The position numbers and the translations under genes are program-made. From the NCBI GenBank assembly GCA_033763355.1, contig JANRKT010000350.1, forward strand, positions 1 through 6,009: a stretch of DNA of 6,009 nucleotides, in the 5' to 3' direction. The notes under the pieces were generated by a model that did not search any database, was not told the origin of the DNA, and worked only from the letters and a program-made list of their open reading frames with translations. Positions 1-6,009 of this stretch are shown piece after piece. The number at the start of each line of letters is the position of its first letter. Positions within the stretch are counted from its first letter, which is position 1. This DNA comes from JANRKT01 sp033763355. GTDB taxonomy: Bacteria > Bacteroidota > Bacteroidia > Chitinophagales > Chitinophagaceae.

Positions 1-50
1 TGTTAAACTGGTTAATTAAATTGTATTCATTTCAATTTAATCCATAAAAT
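1..50. other. A/T-rich flank without a gene
   Basis: This short A/T-rich stretch lies beyond the terminator of the susCD unit. I checked the minus-strand ATGs starting at 45 and 30; they meet a stop after two and four codons respectively. I see no coding sequence or promoter that I can support. It is probably the start of the next intergenic region, and the neighbouring gene lies outside the window. Confidence 0.6.
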
Positions 51-80
51 GAAAACAGCGGCAACCAAGCCGCCGTTTTC
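51..80 (-). terminator. Rho-independent terminator of the susC-susD operon
   Basis: The arms GAAAAC-a-GCGGC (51-62) and GCCGC-c-GTTTTC (69-80) pair into an 11-bp stem with one internal A/C mismatch (57/74), closing a 6-base loop (AACCAA, 63-68). Read on the minus strand, the stem starts 28 bases after the susD stop codon. The 3' arm ends in GTTTTC and runs into ATTTTATGG, a T-rich tail typical of intrinsic terminators. On the plus strand the hairpin is followed by AACACTGCC with no T-run, so termination is expected mainly for minus-strand transcripts. Confidence 0.75.
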
Positions 81-108
81 AACACTGCCTGCTTATATAT
101 GAGAAAGA

Positions 109-2064
109 TTAATAACCCGGGTTTTGCATTGCTTGTTTTTGTTCTGGTGTTAAGGCCACTCCCCCGGCCCTTACTCCGTCAAGGAATGTTTGCGGTATTG
201 GCCGCAGCAAATGCCTGTCCTGAATATTGGGTGCCGCGTCAGGATTAAATGCTTTTGCCCGCGGAATTAATGTTTTAGTTCGGGATAAATCCTGCCAGCG
301 CAAATATTCACCGGCAAGCTCACGGGCCCGTTCATTTAACAAAAAGCCCAACGCCCTGTCATAAGGAGACGAATTGCCAAGAATAGTGATAATGTATTCA
401 TCACTTGCCGGTAAATTTGCCATATCAGTAACCGCTAAACTTGCCGAAGCCGCAGTTGTAACTGGGATATTATTTGATTCATAATAAGAATTCTCCGGAA
501 AAAAAGAAGGAGGTACATTTTGAGGGGCGCTGCTGGGCGCTGCACCACCATCATAATAAACCGAACGGCTTTCCCCGCTTACATACTGCGCCCTTGTCCG
601 CAATGGGTTGATGTAAGGCAACGCATCGTTATAAGAACCGGTACCCAATTTTGCCAGGCGGATTTTTGCTTCTGCAGCTATCAAATAGGTTTCCGCAGAA
701 CGGGCAAGGGTAATATCCCTGAGGCCATCCACATCATTAAAACCAGCGGTGCGGGAACCATCAAAAAACTTACTTAATGATGGAAATTTGCGGGAATCGT
801 CAAGCAATGCACCGTCTGTTGTCCTTCCCCCCGGATAAGCCACATGCACATGGGGTATTGTTTTTCCGGTTGCGGCATATACAACCGAATTGGTCATATA
901 CACATTGGCAAAGCGTGTATCGCCGGGTTGGTTAATAACATACATTAACCCCAGATCACCATTAGCATAATAGCCGCCCTGTGCACGGTTTACTTTGTGC
1001 TTAGTCCTGAAGGTTTTCCAAAACCTTGAGTCGTTTACCATGTCGTATATCCTGTAAATGTAATAGCTCGGTGACAGACGGCTAAATGGACGGTCGCCGC
1101 TAAGATCCCGCTGCATTTGCGCTATATCCTCATAACGGGAGGCATAGTATAAATGCTGTGTATTAACACCGCTTGCTGTTAAGTCTGATGTAAACTGTGC
1201 GGATAAAATTATTTCCTTCAGGTTTTCATTTGCGCCGTTAGGTGCAGTATACCTCCACAAATCACCAAAGTTGGGCGCCAATGGATGGTTTGCAATTACA
1301 GCATCGCACAGAGGGGTTATCGCCGCTAAATCTGCAGCCTTCGTTGATGAATTCCATGAATCGTTTATTTCGCTGGCACGGCTCAGATAGGCTTTTGCAA
1401 GGAAGTGTGCGGCTGCATCTTTAGTAATCCGGGCAGGAGAACCCGTATTGCCCAAAAGATTGTAAGCCTGTGTAAAATCAGAAATAATTAAATCGTAAAC
1501 ACTCTTTGGTTCGGCACGGGTGAACTCCAGCTCTACTACAGAACTTGGTTTTGTTTTCAGGGGAACTGCCCCGTATTGGCTTACCAATCGCAAGTAATTA
1601 TAAGCACGGAAGAAATGACCTTCGCCCAATGCAGTTTTCTTGATAGCATCAGCCGTAGAGGCACTTGCAGTTGCATTTTCAATAATAATATTTGCATGGC
1701 CTATCCCAATGTATAGATTATCCCATTGGGCATTAGCGGTTACAGTATTACCATTGTTGGGGGTTACAAAAGGGCCGAATGTATTACCATAAGAATTATA
1801 CATACCATTCGAAGGGTCGCCGCCTACCCGGAATTCGTCTGTCCCGGAACACATGTAAGCAAAAGCCATTTCCCCATTAAACTGGGTAGCAAATACCTGG
1901 TGGTAAGCGCCATTGACCAACTGCAGGATACCGGCATCTGTTTTGTAAAACTCCAAATCTCTTACCGTATCCAGGGTTTCATCTAAAAACTCCTTTTTAC
2001 AAGAAGTGGTAACCATAGCTGCAAGCATGGTTGCTAAACTTATACTTAATATTTTATTTCTCAT
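109..2064 (-). CDS. susD: SusD/RagB family surface lipoprotein, nutrient binding
   Basis: 651 aa. This is the outer-membrane lipoprotein partner of the SusC transporter encoded just upstream. It is expected to sit on the cell surface, bind glycan or another ligand, and act as a lid on the SusC barrel. Residues 1-21 form a signal peptide ending in a loose lipobox (TTS before Cys22). The following CKKEFLDE matches the acidic/lysine-rich stretch common after the lipid-bearing Cys in Bacteroidota surface lipoproteins. The N-terminal TPR-like part includes GEGHFFRAYNYLRLVSQYG (about 147-165). The C-terminal SusD domain shows RSAETYLIAAEA (455-466), LLNERARELAGEYLRWQDL (575-593), LRPIPQTFLDG (620-630) and the ending MQNPGY. 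The protein is longer than the usual 500-600 aa. Much of the excess lies between residues 495 and 568, including a P/S/A-rich loop (506-522). The start is fixed by the signal peptide and the 19-bp gap to susC, which is A/T-rich with no Shine-Dalgarno sequence. The frame is intact. The family is certain; the ligand is unknown. Confidence 0.95.
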   Translation of the reverse strand: MRNKILSISLATMLAAMVTTSCKKEFLDETLDTVRDLEFYKTDAGILQLVNGAYHQVFATQFNGEMAFAYMCSGTDEFRVGGDPSNGMYNSYGNTFGPFVTPNNGNTVTANAQWDNLYIGIGHANIIIENATASASTADAIKKTALGEGHFFRAYNYLRLVSQYGAVPLKTKPSSVVELEFTRAEPKSVYDLIISDFTQAYNLLGNTGSPARITKDAAAHFLAKAYLSRASEINDSWNSSTKAADLAAITPLCDAVIANHPLAPNFGDLWRYTAPNGANENLKEIILSAQFTSDLTASGVNTQHLYYASRYEDIAQMQRDLSGDRPFSRLSPSYYIYRIYDMVNDSRFWKTFRTKHKVNRAQGGYYANGDLGLMYVINQPGDTRFANVYMTNSVVYAATGKTIPHVHVAYPGGRTTDGALLDDSRKFPSLSKFFDGSRTAGFNDVDGLRDITLARSAETYLIAAEAKIRLAKLGTGSYNDALPYINPLRTRAQYVSGESRSVYYDGGAAPSSAPQNVPPSFFPENSYYESNNIPVTTAASASLAVTDMANLPASDEYIITILGNSSPYDRALGFLLNERARELAGEYLRWQDLSRTKTLIPRAKAFNPDAAPNIQDRHLLRPIPQTFLDGVRAGGVALTPEQKQAMQNPGY

Positions 2065-2083
2065 ATTTTAAAAATTTAATCAA
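2065..2083 (-). promoter_or_regulatory. susC-susD intercistronic gap, A/T-rich start region
   Basis: These 19 bp read TTGATTAAATTTTTAAAAT on the minus strand, immediately before the susD ATG. There is no purine-rich Shine-Dalgarno sequence. Bacteroidota genes commonly start this way, with an A/T-rich unstructured leader. The close spacing and the absence of any terminator support co-transcription of susD from the susC promoter. Confidence 0.6.
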
Positions 2084-5000
2084 TTAAAACCCTGCATTAA
2101 TACCGAATGTGAAACCCCTGTTACTGAACAAAAGTGCATTATCCATGTCCATGAATTTGATTTTAGAAAACAACATACCAGGATTAGCAGCCTGAAAGTA
2201 AACCCGCAGGCTTGACATACGCAGTGTTTTTAGTAATTGTGCCGGCACATTATACGAGGCAGAAATGTTTCTTATTTTCATGAATGATGCCTTCCTGTAA
2301 CCCAATGAAGGAGAATAAGGATCCCCAGAGCCTACAGAGTAAAAAGGTTTCTGGTATTCTGCATCCTGATTGTTTTCGGTCCAGTAATCTATTTTCCGCT
2401 GGTTGCCGCGGGCAGTTTGAGCTTCCCCGCCTGTGTTAAACCAGTAATTTAACCTTCCATAAATAAAAAATGATAACTCAAATCCTTTATAAGTAAAGCT
2501 ATTTGTCATACCCACTACCCAGCGGGGTCTTGTATGGCCAATAATTACACGGTCATTATTAGCGTCAATTTTATTATCGCCGTTTTGGTCAATGGGCCTC
2601 ACCTGGCCCGGAGTAAAATTGTTGCCGTTTTGGCGAAACTTGGCTAACAAACCTGTATCGGCATACTGCCATACACCATTAGCCGCAAAACCATAAATAA
2701 TACCTATGGGGTGGTCAATAAACCAGTTATTATTAATATCATCCTGCTTGCCATTAGAGAGTGAAACGATTCTGTCTTTTTGCCAGGCAGCATTTAGAGT
2801 GGTAGCCCACTGAAAGTTTTTGGTTGTTATATTGATAGTATTAATACTGATATCAATACCTTTATTTGCAGTTTGTCCTATATTTTCAATGGTGGTAAGA
2901 AAACCTGTAACTGTTGGAAGGCTTCGTGCCATTAACAAATCCTTGGTTTGAGAACTATATAAATCTATTGAACCTGATATTTTTCTTTTGAATACAGAAA
3001 AATCAAGGCCAACGTTATACTGTGTTGTTTTTTCCCAATCCAATGCCTGGTTGGCTAAGGTTGTTGAAGGCAGCGAAGCTGCAGTAACAGAACCAGCAAA
3101 AGGATAAAACAGCGCAACCGTTCTGCCTTTGGTAGCATATGCATCAATTGCAGAGTTACCCGTAACACCACCACCAATTCTGAGTTTTAAATCATTAACC
3201 CATCCCGCATTTTGCATAAATTTCTCCTTGCTTATTCTCCAGGCCAATGCTGCACTGGGGAACAATGAAAACTTACTTCCATCATCAAATAACTGAGATG
3301 CGCCGTCTGAACGAACTGAAAGTGTTAGCAAATACTTATCATCAAAACTGTAGTTAAGCCGGGCCATATAGCTTACTAACTGACGCTTAATAAGGTCTGA
3401 ATTCTGAATGATGGTCAGGTTTGTTGCGGGTAGTGTTGCAGAGTTTAATGCATACCATCTTTGACTTGCGAATGGTATTCCCGTACCCCTTACCGTGTTA
3501 ACAGGGTCCTGCCTATACTTAGTAGCGCTTTGCAATAAGGTAAGGCCAAAACTGTGCTTTTTAATTTCTTTATCGTAATAAACCAGGTTATCTAATGTCC
3601 ATGAGAAGGTTTTGGCTTCCTGCAAAGAAGCTCCATTTATTCCGCTACTTGCTACAGATAAACCATCGATATAAATTCCGTTAGAATAATTAGAAAAATC
3701 AGGGCCGAAATTGAAGCGGTATTTTAATCCCTTTAGTACTGGATGGATTTTTCCAAAATCCAACTGGGCATACATACTACCAAATGCACGGAGGGCCACC
3801 CGCTGGTCAACTGTATATTTTTCCTCATCCAAAATCGTTTTAATTGCCACATCGCCACCAGGCTCAATATTCCTCTCACCATTGGCTTCATAAGGAACAG
3901 CCCACCTAAAGACCCTTCTTGCAGATTCATAAATACTAGTGGCAGGAGCGCCGATGAAAGAACCAATTACCAAATTAGACTGGCCAAATTGCTGGGTACT
4001 ATGTGTAACGTTTACATTCAGACCCATATTAAACCAGTCTGTAGCCTGAATATCTACACTGGTCTTGCCAGAATATCTTGAGAATTTTTGACCTATTGAA
4101 GTCCCCTTGTTGTTCAAATATCCAAAGGAGGCATAAGCTTTAATATTTTTGGTACCGCCGCTAACCGCAATGGTATTATCGGTTGTAATACCTGTCCGGG
4201 ATGCCATTCCTGTCCAATCCGTGTTTCCAACTTTACTGCCATCCCAGGTACCACCGGCCCAGCCTTTTTCAATATTTGCCCATGAATCGGGGTCGGCAGT
4301 GGCAAGGAAAATGTCCTTGTCGTTTGCAATGGTTGGGGCATCGCCTCTTGGGCGGTTTGTTGTGTTACTATAGTAAACGGCCCAGCGGCGAAAATCAATA
4401 TACTCTGATGCACTCATAATTGGCGCCCAGTCCCTGATCGTTTCAAAAGTAACAGAGTTATAAAAGTTAACCTGTACTTTACCGGTTTTACCCTGCTTGG
4501 TAGTAACAATTACAACCCCATTGGCGCCCCTTGAACCAAATATTGCAGTAGCAGAAGCATCTTTTAATACATCTATTGTTTCAATATCATTGGGGTTAAG
4601 ATAGTCAATACCTCCGGTAGTTAGTGGAATTCCATCCACTACAAAAAGTGGCGAATTAGACGCAGTAAGCGACCGGACACCACGGATATTAATGCTGCCT
4701 ACCTGACCCGGCCGTTCATTAGAAGTAATATCCACACCGGCTACTTTGCCCTGCATGGCCTGCAATGCATTGTCCACCGGCCTTGATCTGATATCCTTCT
4801 GGTTGATGCCGGCAACAGAACCTGTTACATCTTTCTTTTTAACAGTAGCATAGCCAATAACCACCACATCCTGTAATGCAGAAGAAGTGCTTACAATGGA
4901 TATATTCACTTCCGGTTTGTTATTAATGGCAACTTCCTGTTCAGTAAACCCAACTGATGTGATCACCAGGGTCGAATTGCCTGAAGGGGCCATCAGCGAA

Positions 5001-5197
5001 TAAGAACCATCAGCAACAGTAGCCGTAGATATGGCGGTACCCTTTACCTGTACCGTTGCTCCTTGTACCGGGTTCCCGGTTTCATCAGTTACTTTACCCG
5101 ATACTTTAAAATTGTTTTGAGAAAAAGAAAGATGTGCAGTCAGTGATAGAAGCAAAATGATGCACACATTTTGCAGCAGGAAGCGTTTTCTTTTCAT
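2084..5197 (-). CDS. susC: SusC/RagA family TonB-dependent outer-membrane transporter
   Basis: 1037 aa, a typical length for SusC proteins. It is a TonB-dependent barrel that imports the ligand captured by SusD across the outer membrane. The signal peptide is residues 1-26 (basic MKRKR, hydrophobic core, probable cut SFS|Q27). Residues 31-105 form a carboxypeptidase-regulatory-like beta-sandwich (GKVTDETGNPVQGATVQVKG). The SusC signature LQDVVVIGYATVKKKDVTG covers 108-126 and is followed by the plug (to about 235), with SINIRGVRSL (168-177), LFVVDGIPL (184-192) and DVLKDASATAIFGSRGANG (209-227). The rest is a 22-strand-type barrel. A DQNGDNKIDANND loop (870-882) and KASFMKIRNISASY (100-113 in the last 168 residues, i.e. 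about 969-982) are conserved in the family. The protein ends in Phe, as outer-membrane barrels do. There is no STN domain between the signal peptide and the beta-sandwich, so signalling through an anti-sigma factor is unlikely. It is first gene of a bicistronic unit with susD. Family certain, substrate unknown. Confidence 0.96.
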   Translation of the reverse strand: MKRKRFLLQNVCIILLLSLTAHLSFSQNNFKVSGKVTDETGNPVQGATVQVKGTAISTATVADGSYSLMAPSGNSTLVITSVGFTEQEVAINNKPEVNISIVSTSSALQDVVVIGYATVKKKDVTGSVAGINQKDIRSRPVDNALQAMQGKVAGVDITSNERPGQVGSINIRGVRSLTASNSPLFVVDGIPLTTGGIDYLNPNDIETIDVLKDASATAIFGSRGANGVVIVTTKQGKTGKVQVNFYNSVTFETIRDWAPIMSASEYIDFRRWAVYYSNTTNRPRGDAPTIANDKDIFLATADPDSWANIEKGWAGGTWDGSKVGNTDWTGMASRTGITTDNTIAVSGGTKNIKAYASFGYLNNKGTSIGQKFSRYSGKTSVDIQATDWFNMGLNVNVTHSTQQFGQSNLVIGSFIGAPATSIYESARRVFRWAVPYEANGERNIEPGGDVAIKTILDEEKYTVDQRVALRAFGSMYAQLDFGKIHPVLKGLKYRFNFGPDFSNYSNGIYIDGLSVASSGINGASLQEAKTFSWTLDNLVYYDKEIKKHSFGLTLLQSATKYRQDPVNTVRGTGIPFASQRWYALNSATLPATNLTIIQNSDLIKRQLVSYMARLNYSFDDKYLLTLSVRSDGASQLFDDGSKFSLFPSAALAWRISKEKFMQNAGWVNDLKLRIGGGVTGNSAIDAYATKGRTVALFYPFAGSVTAASLPSTTLANQALDWEKTTQYNVGLDFSVFKRKISGSIDLYSSQTKDLLMARSLPTVTGFLTTIENIGQTANKGIDISINTINITTKNFQWATTLNAAWQKDRIVSLSNGKQDDINNNWFIDHPIGIIYGFAANGVWQYADTGLLAKFRQNGNNFTPGQVRPIDQNGDNKIDANNDRVIIGHTRPRWVVGMTNSFTYKGFELSFFIYGRLNYWFNTGGEAQTARGNQRKIDYWTENNQDAEYQKPFYSVGSGDPYSPSLGYRKASFMKIRNISASYNVPAQLLKTLRMSSLRVYFQAANPGMLFSKIKFMDMDNALLFSNRGFTFGINAGF
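2838..2848. repeat. Intragenic copy of the palindromic 11-mer GTATTAATACT
   Basis: This 11-mer inside susC is identical to bases 5240-5250 upstream of the gene. Here the palindrome extends to a perfect 12 bp (AGTATTAATACT, 2837-2848). It falls in codons for Ser-Ile-Asn-Thr in the barrel region, so codon choice may explain it. A role as an auxiliary operator for the divergent regulator is only a hypothesis. Confidence 0.4.
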
Positions 5198-5234
5198 ATA
5201 GCAGTTTTAATTAAACGAAGATCAAATCAGGACT

Positions 5235-5242
5235 TAAATGTA
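5235..5242 (-). promoter_or_regulatory. Candidate -7 promoter element for susC
   Basis: On the minus strand these bases read TACATTTA, matching 7 of 8 positions counted against the Bacteroidota -7 consensus TAnnTTTG (the final G is A). It lies about 38 bases before the susC ATG, a plausible leader length. I see no -33 TTG at the expected spacing. Weaker alternatives further upstream read GAATTTTG (5288-5295) and AACGTTTG (5300-5307). The element overlaps the GTATTAATAC palindrome by three bases, which would suit repression. Confidence 0.25.
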
Positions 5243-5249
5243 TTAATAC
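5240..5249. promoter_or_regulatory. Palindrome GTATTAATAC, candidate operator upstream of susC
   Basis: This is a perfect 10-bp palindrome centred about 47 bp before the susC start codon, overlapping the candidate susC -7 element. Many GntR-family operators are palindromes with GT...AC ends, so this is a reasonable candidate site for the divergently encoded regulator. A chance palindrome of this size in 319 bp is not rare, but an 11-base match including it recurs inside susC (2838-2848). Confidence 0.35.
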
Positions 5250-5382
5250 TTCAACGTTAAGTTATCCTGTTCTGTCCTGAAAAGCGGCAAAATTCTACGC
5301 AAACGTTCCCGGAAACTTACCCGATAATCATACCCCCGGAACTGTTATTTAAAGCTGCCGGTTATCAGCAAGGGTTTACCGG

Positions 5383-5405
5383 TATTGAATCAAAATATTG
5401 AATCA
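5383..5405. repeat. Tandem direct repeat TATTGAATCA-AAA-TATTGAATCA
   Basis: Two identical 10-bp copies (5383-5392 and 5396-5405) are separated by AAA, giving a 13-bp period. They lie near the middle of the divergent region, about 112 bp before the regulator start and about 186 bp before the susC start. A short direct repeat here could be a binding site for a regulator that contacts same-facing half-sites. The first copy overlaps the palindrome TACCGGTA by two bases. Confidence 0.45.
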
Positions 5406-5461
5406 GTGAAGCTCTCTGCAGGCCCTAATATATAATATCCTCCAAACAGGTTATTGTGATT

Positions 5462-5469
5462 TATTTTTG
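5462..5469 (+). promoter_or_regulatory. Candidate -7 promoter element of the GntR-type regulator gene
   Basis: TATTTTTG is an exact match to the Bacteroidota -7 consensus TAnnTTTG. It ends 47 bases before the ATG at 5517, implying a leader of about 40 bases. No -33 TTG is visible at the usual spacing (the area around 5437-5443 reads ATCCTCC), so the promoter would be weak or assisted. Confidence 0.4.
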
Positions 5470-5479
5470 TGAAAACAAA
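5466..5479. promoter_or_regulatory. Inverted repeat TTTGT-GAAA-ACAAA, candidate autoregulatory operator
   Basis: Two perfect 5-bp arms surround a 4-base centre, overlapping the end of the predicted -7 box and the expected transcription start of the regulator gene. Binding there would block transcription, so self-repression is plausible. TTGTGA also occurs twice in the same orientation at 5454-5459 and 5467-5472, again with a 13-bp period. Confidence 0.3.
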
Positions 5480-5516
5480 TACTCCTCTGCTGCTATAAAC
5501 TTTATATTTTATAAGG

Positions 5517-6009
5517 ATGAAAAAAGACAACATCTTCAGCCATATTGTTATTGACTATTACTCCGCCACCCCGAAATACCTGCAACTGGCCAATTCTGTA
5601 ATCAAAGCGGTAAGCGAAGGCAAAATAGCCAAGGATGACCTGCTCCCTTCAATAAATGAGTTAAGCTTTGAGTTTGAAATATCAAGAGATACAGCAGAAA
5701 AAGGGTACAAATACCTGAAGCAGATGGGCATACTGGGCTCTGTTCCCGGAAAAGGATATTTTGTAAAGTCCGCCGAAATAAACCAGCCTTTAAAAATATT
5801 CCTGCTGTTCAACAAGCTCAGCGCACACAAGAAAATTGTTTACGATGCTTTTGCAAATACATTAGGCGATATGGCCTCCATTGACTTTTATATTTATGAT
5901 AACGATTTTGCTCTTTTTAAAAAACTCATTCAAAACTGCAGGAAAGACTATACCCATTATGTAATTATCCCGCATTTTCTTGAAAGCGGAGAAAATGCAC
6001 ATGAAACAA
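5517..6009 (+). CDS. GntR-family regulator with probable LacI/PBP-like effector domain (3' end cut off)
   Basis: The open frame starts at ATG 5517 and runs off the window after 164 full codons without a stop. Residues 18-84 form a GntR winged helix: YLQLANSVIKAVSEGKI (21-37), LLPSINELS (42-50), ISRDTAEKGYKYLKQMGIL (55-73) and the wing VPGKGYFV (76-83). From about 92 the chain turns into alternating strands and helices (LKIFLLFNKLS, IDFYIYDND, YTHYVIIPHF). This resembles the first lobe of a LacI/periplasmic-binding-type sugar sensor rather than the FadR or HutC effector domains. Bacteroidota have GntR regulators of this build, commonly about 330-350 aa and often sugar-responsive. Divergent placement beside susCD suggests it controls that operon and perhaps itself. 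There is no spaced Shine-Dalgarno; AAGG directly abuts the ATG and is too close to act as one. Whether it represses or activates, and its ligand, cannot be told here. Confidence 0.85.
   Translation, partial: MKKDNIFSHIVIDYYSATPKYLQLANSVIKAVSEGKIAKDDLLPSINELSFEFEISRDTAEKGYKYLKQMGILGSVPGKGYFVKSAEINQPLKIFLLFNKLSAHKKIVYDAFANTLGDMASIDFYIYDNDFALFKKLIQNCRKDYTHYVIIPHFLESGENAHET

Larger units (their letters stand above)
5198..5516. promoter_or_regulatory. Divergent regulatory region between susC and the GntR-type regulator
   Basis: This 319-bp stretch separates the two divergently transcribed genes and must hold both promoters. I see no ORF, tRNA or clear riboswitch in it. It contains a perfect 10-bp palindrome (5240-5249), an 8-bp palindrome TACCGGTA (5377-5384), a 10-bp direct repeat (5383-5392 and 5396-5405), an inverted repeat TTTGT-GAAA-ACAAA (5466-5479), and a widely spaced 7-bp inverted pair TCAGGAC/GTCCTGA (5227-5233/5274-5280). 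Such a cluster next to a regulator gene suggests operators, but none can be assigned from sequence alone. Confidence 0.7.

Noticed and set aside
525..543. Direct repeat GGGCGCTGC twice with a 10-bp period in susD
   Set aside because: The period is not a multiple of three and it sits in codons for a Gly/Ala/Pro/Ser-rich loop. Low-complexity coding sequence explains it.
1158..1169. GTATTAACAC-like third copy of the operator candidate in susD
   Set aside because: It differs by one base from the palindrome and loses the symmetry. One-mismatch matches are expected in A/T-rich coding DNA.
520..1986. Plus-strand open frames of 60-86 codons opposite susD
   Set aside because: All are antisense to clearly conserved SusD motifs and look like composition-driven shadows.
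3733..4413. Several 60-112 codon open frames on both strands inside susC
   Set aside because: They overlap the intact, conserved SusC frame, resemble no known protein, and have no promoter or ribosome-binding context.
5513..5516. AAGG just before the regulator ATG as a Shine-Dalgarno sequence
   Set aside because: It abuts the start codon with no spacer, so it cannot pair usefully with 16S rRNA. Bacteroidota often lack such sites anyway.
5558..5830. 90-codon minus-strand open frame opposite the regulator gene
   Set aside because: It lies fully antisense to a well-supported GntR winged-helix coding sequence, has no recognisable domain or start context, and reads like a frame shadow.
1..6009. 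CRISPR array, transposase, tRNA, rRNA or prophage elements
   Set aside because: I saw no regularly spaced repeats, IS ends, or RNA gene signatures on either strand. The two outer-membrane genes and the regulator account for nearly all of the window.

Overview
The window looks like Bacteroidota chromosomal DNA, most likely from a Sphingobacteriia/Chitinophagaceae-type organism. That inference rests on three things: a SusC/SusD outer-membrane pair, which is characteristic of the phylum; A/T-rich translation starts without Shine-Dalgarno sequences; and a promoter element matching the Bacteroidota -7 consensus (TAnnTTTG). The genus is an inference from the general look of the proteins and is not proven by the sequence.

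Layout, left to right. Bases 1-50 are A/T-rich and hold no gene. A strong hairpin at 51-80 is the probable transcription terminator of the minus-strand operon. susD (109-2064, minus) encodes a lipidated SusD/RagB-type substrate-binding protein. Only 19 bp separate it from susC (2084-5197, minus), which encodes a SusC/RagA-type TonB-dependent transporter. susC is transcribed first, so the unit is susC-susD-terminator. A 319-bp divergent intergenic region (5198-5516) carries several short repeats and palindromes that could be operators. From 5517 to the right edge runs the start of a plus-strand gene for a GntR-type DNA-binding domain fused to what looks like a LacI/periplasmic-binding-protein-like effector domain. 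It is cut off by the window.

How it works together (family knowledge plus inference): SusD on the cell surface captures a ligand, probably an oligosaccharide, and caps the SusC barrel. SusC then imports the ligand using TonB energy. The divergent one-component regulator probably senses an imported sugar and controls the susC promoter, its own promoter, or both. SusC has no N-terminal STN domain and no ECF-sigma/anti-sigma pair is visible, which fits one-component control. No glycoside hydrolase or other enzyme lies in the window, so the substrate cannot be named.

I found no wholly new system. The most interesting unexplained signals are regulatory. An 11-bp sequence containing the perfect palindrome GTATTAATAC occurs both 47 bp upstream of susC and again deep inside susC. 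A 10-bp direct repeat with 13-bp spacing lies in the intergenic region. An inverted repeat overlaps the predicted -7 box of the regulator gene.
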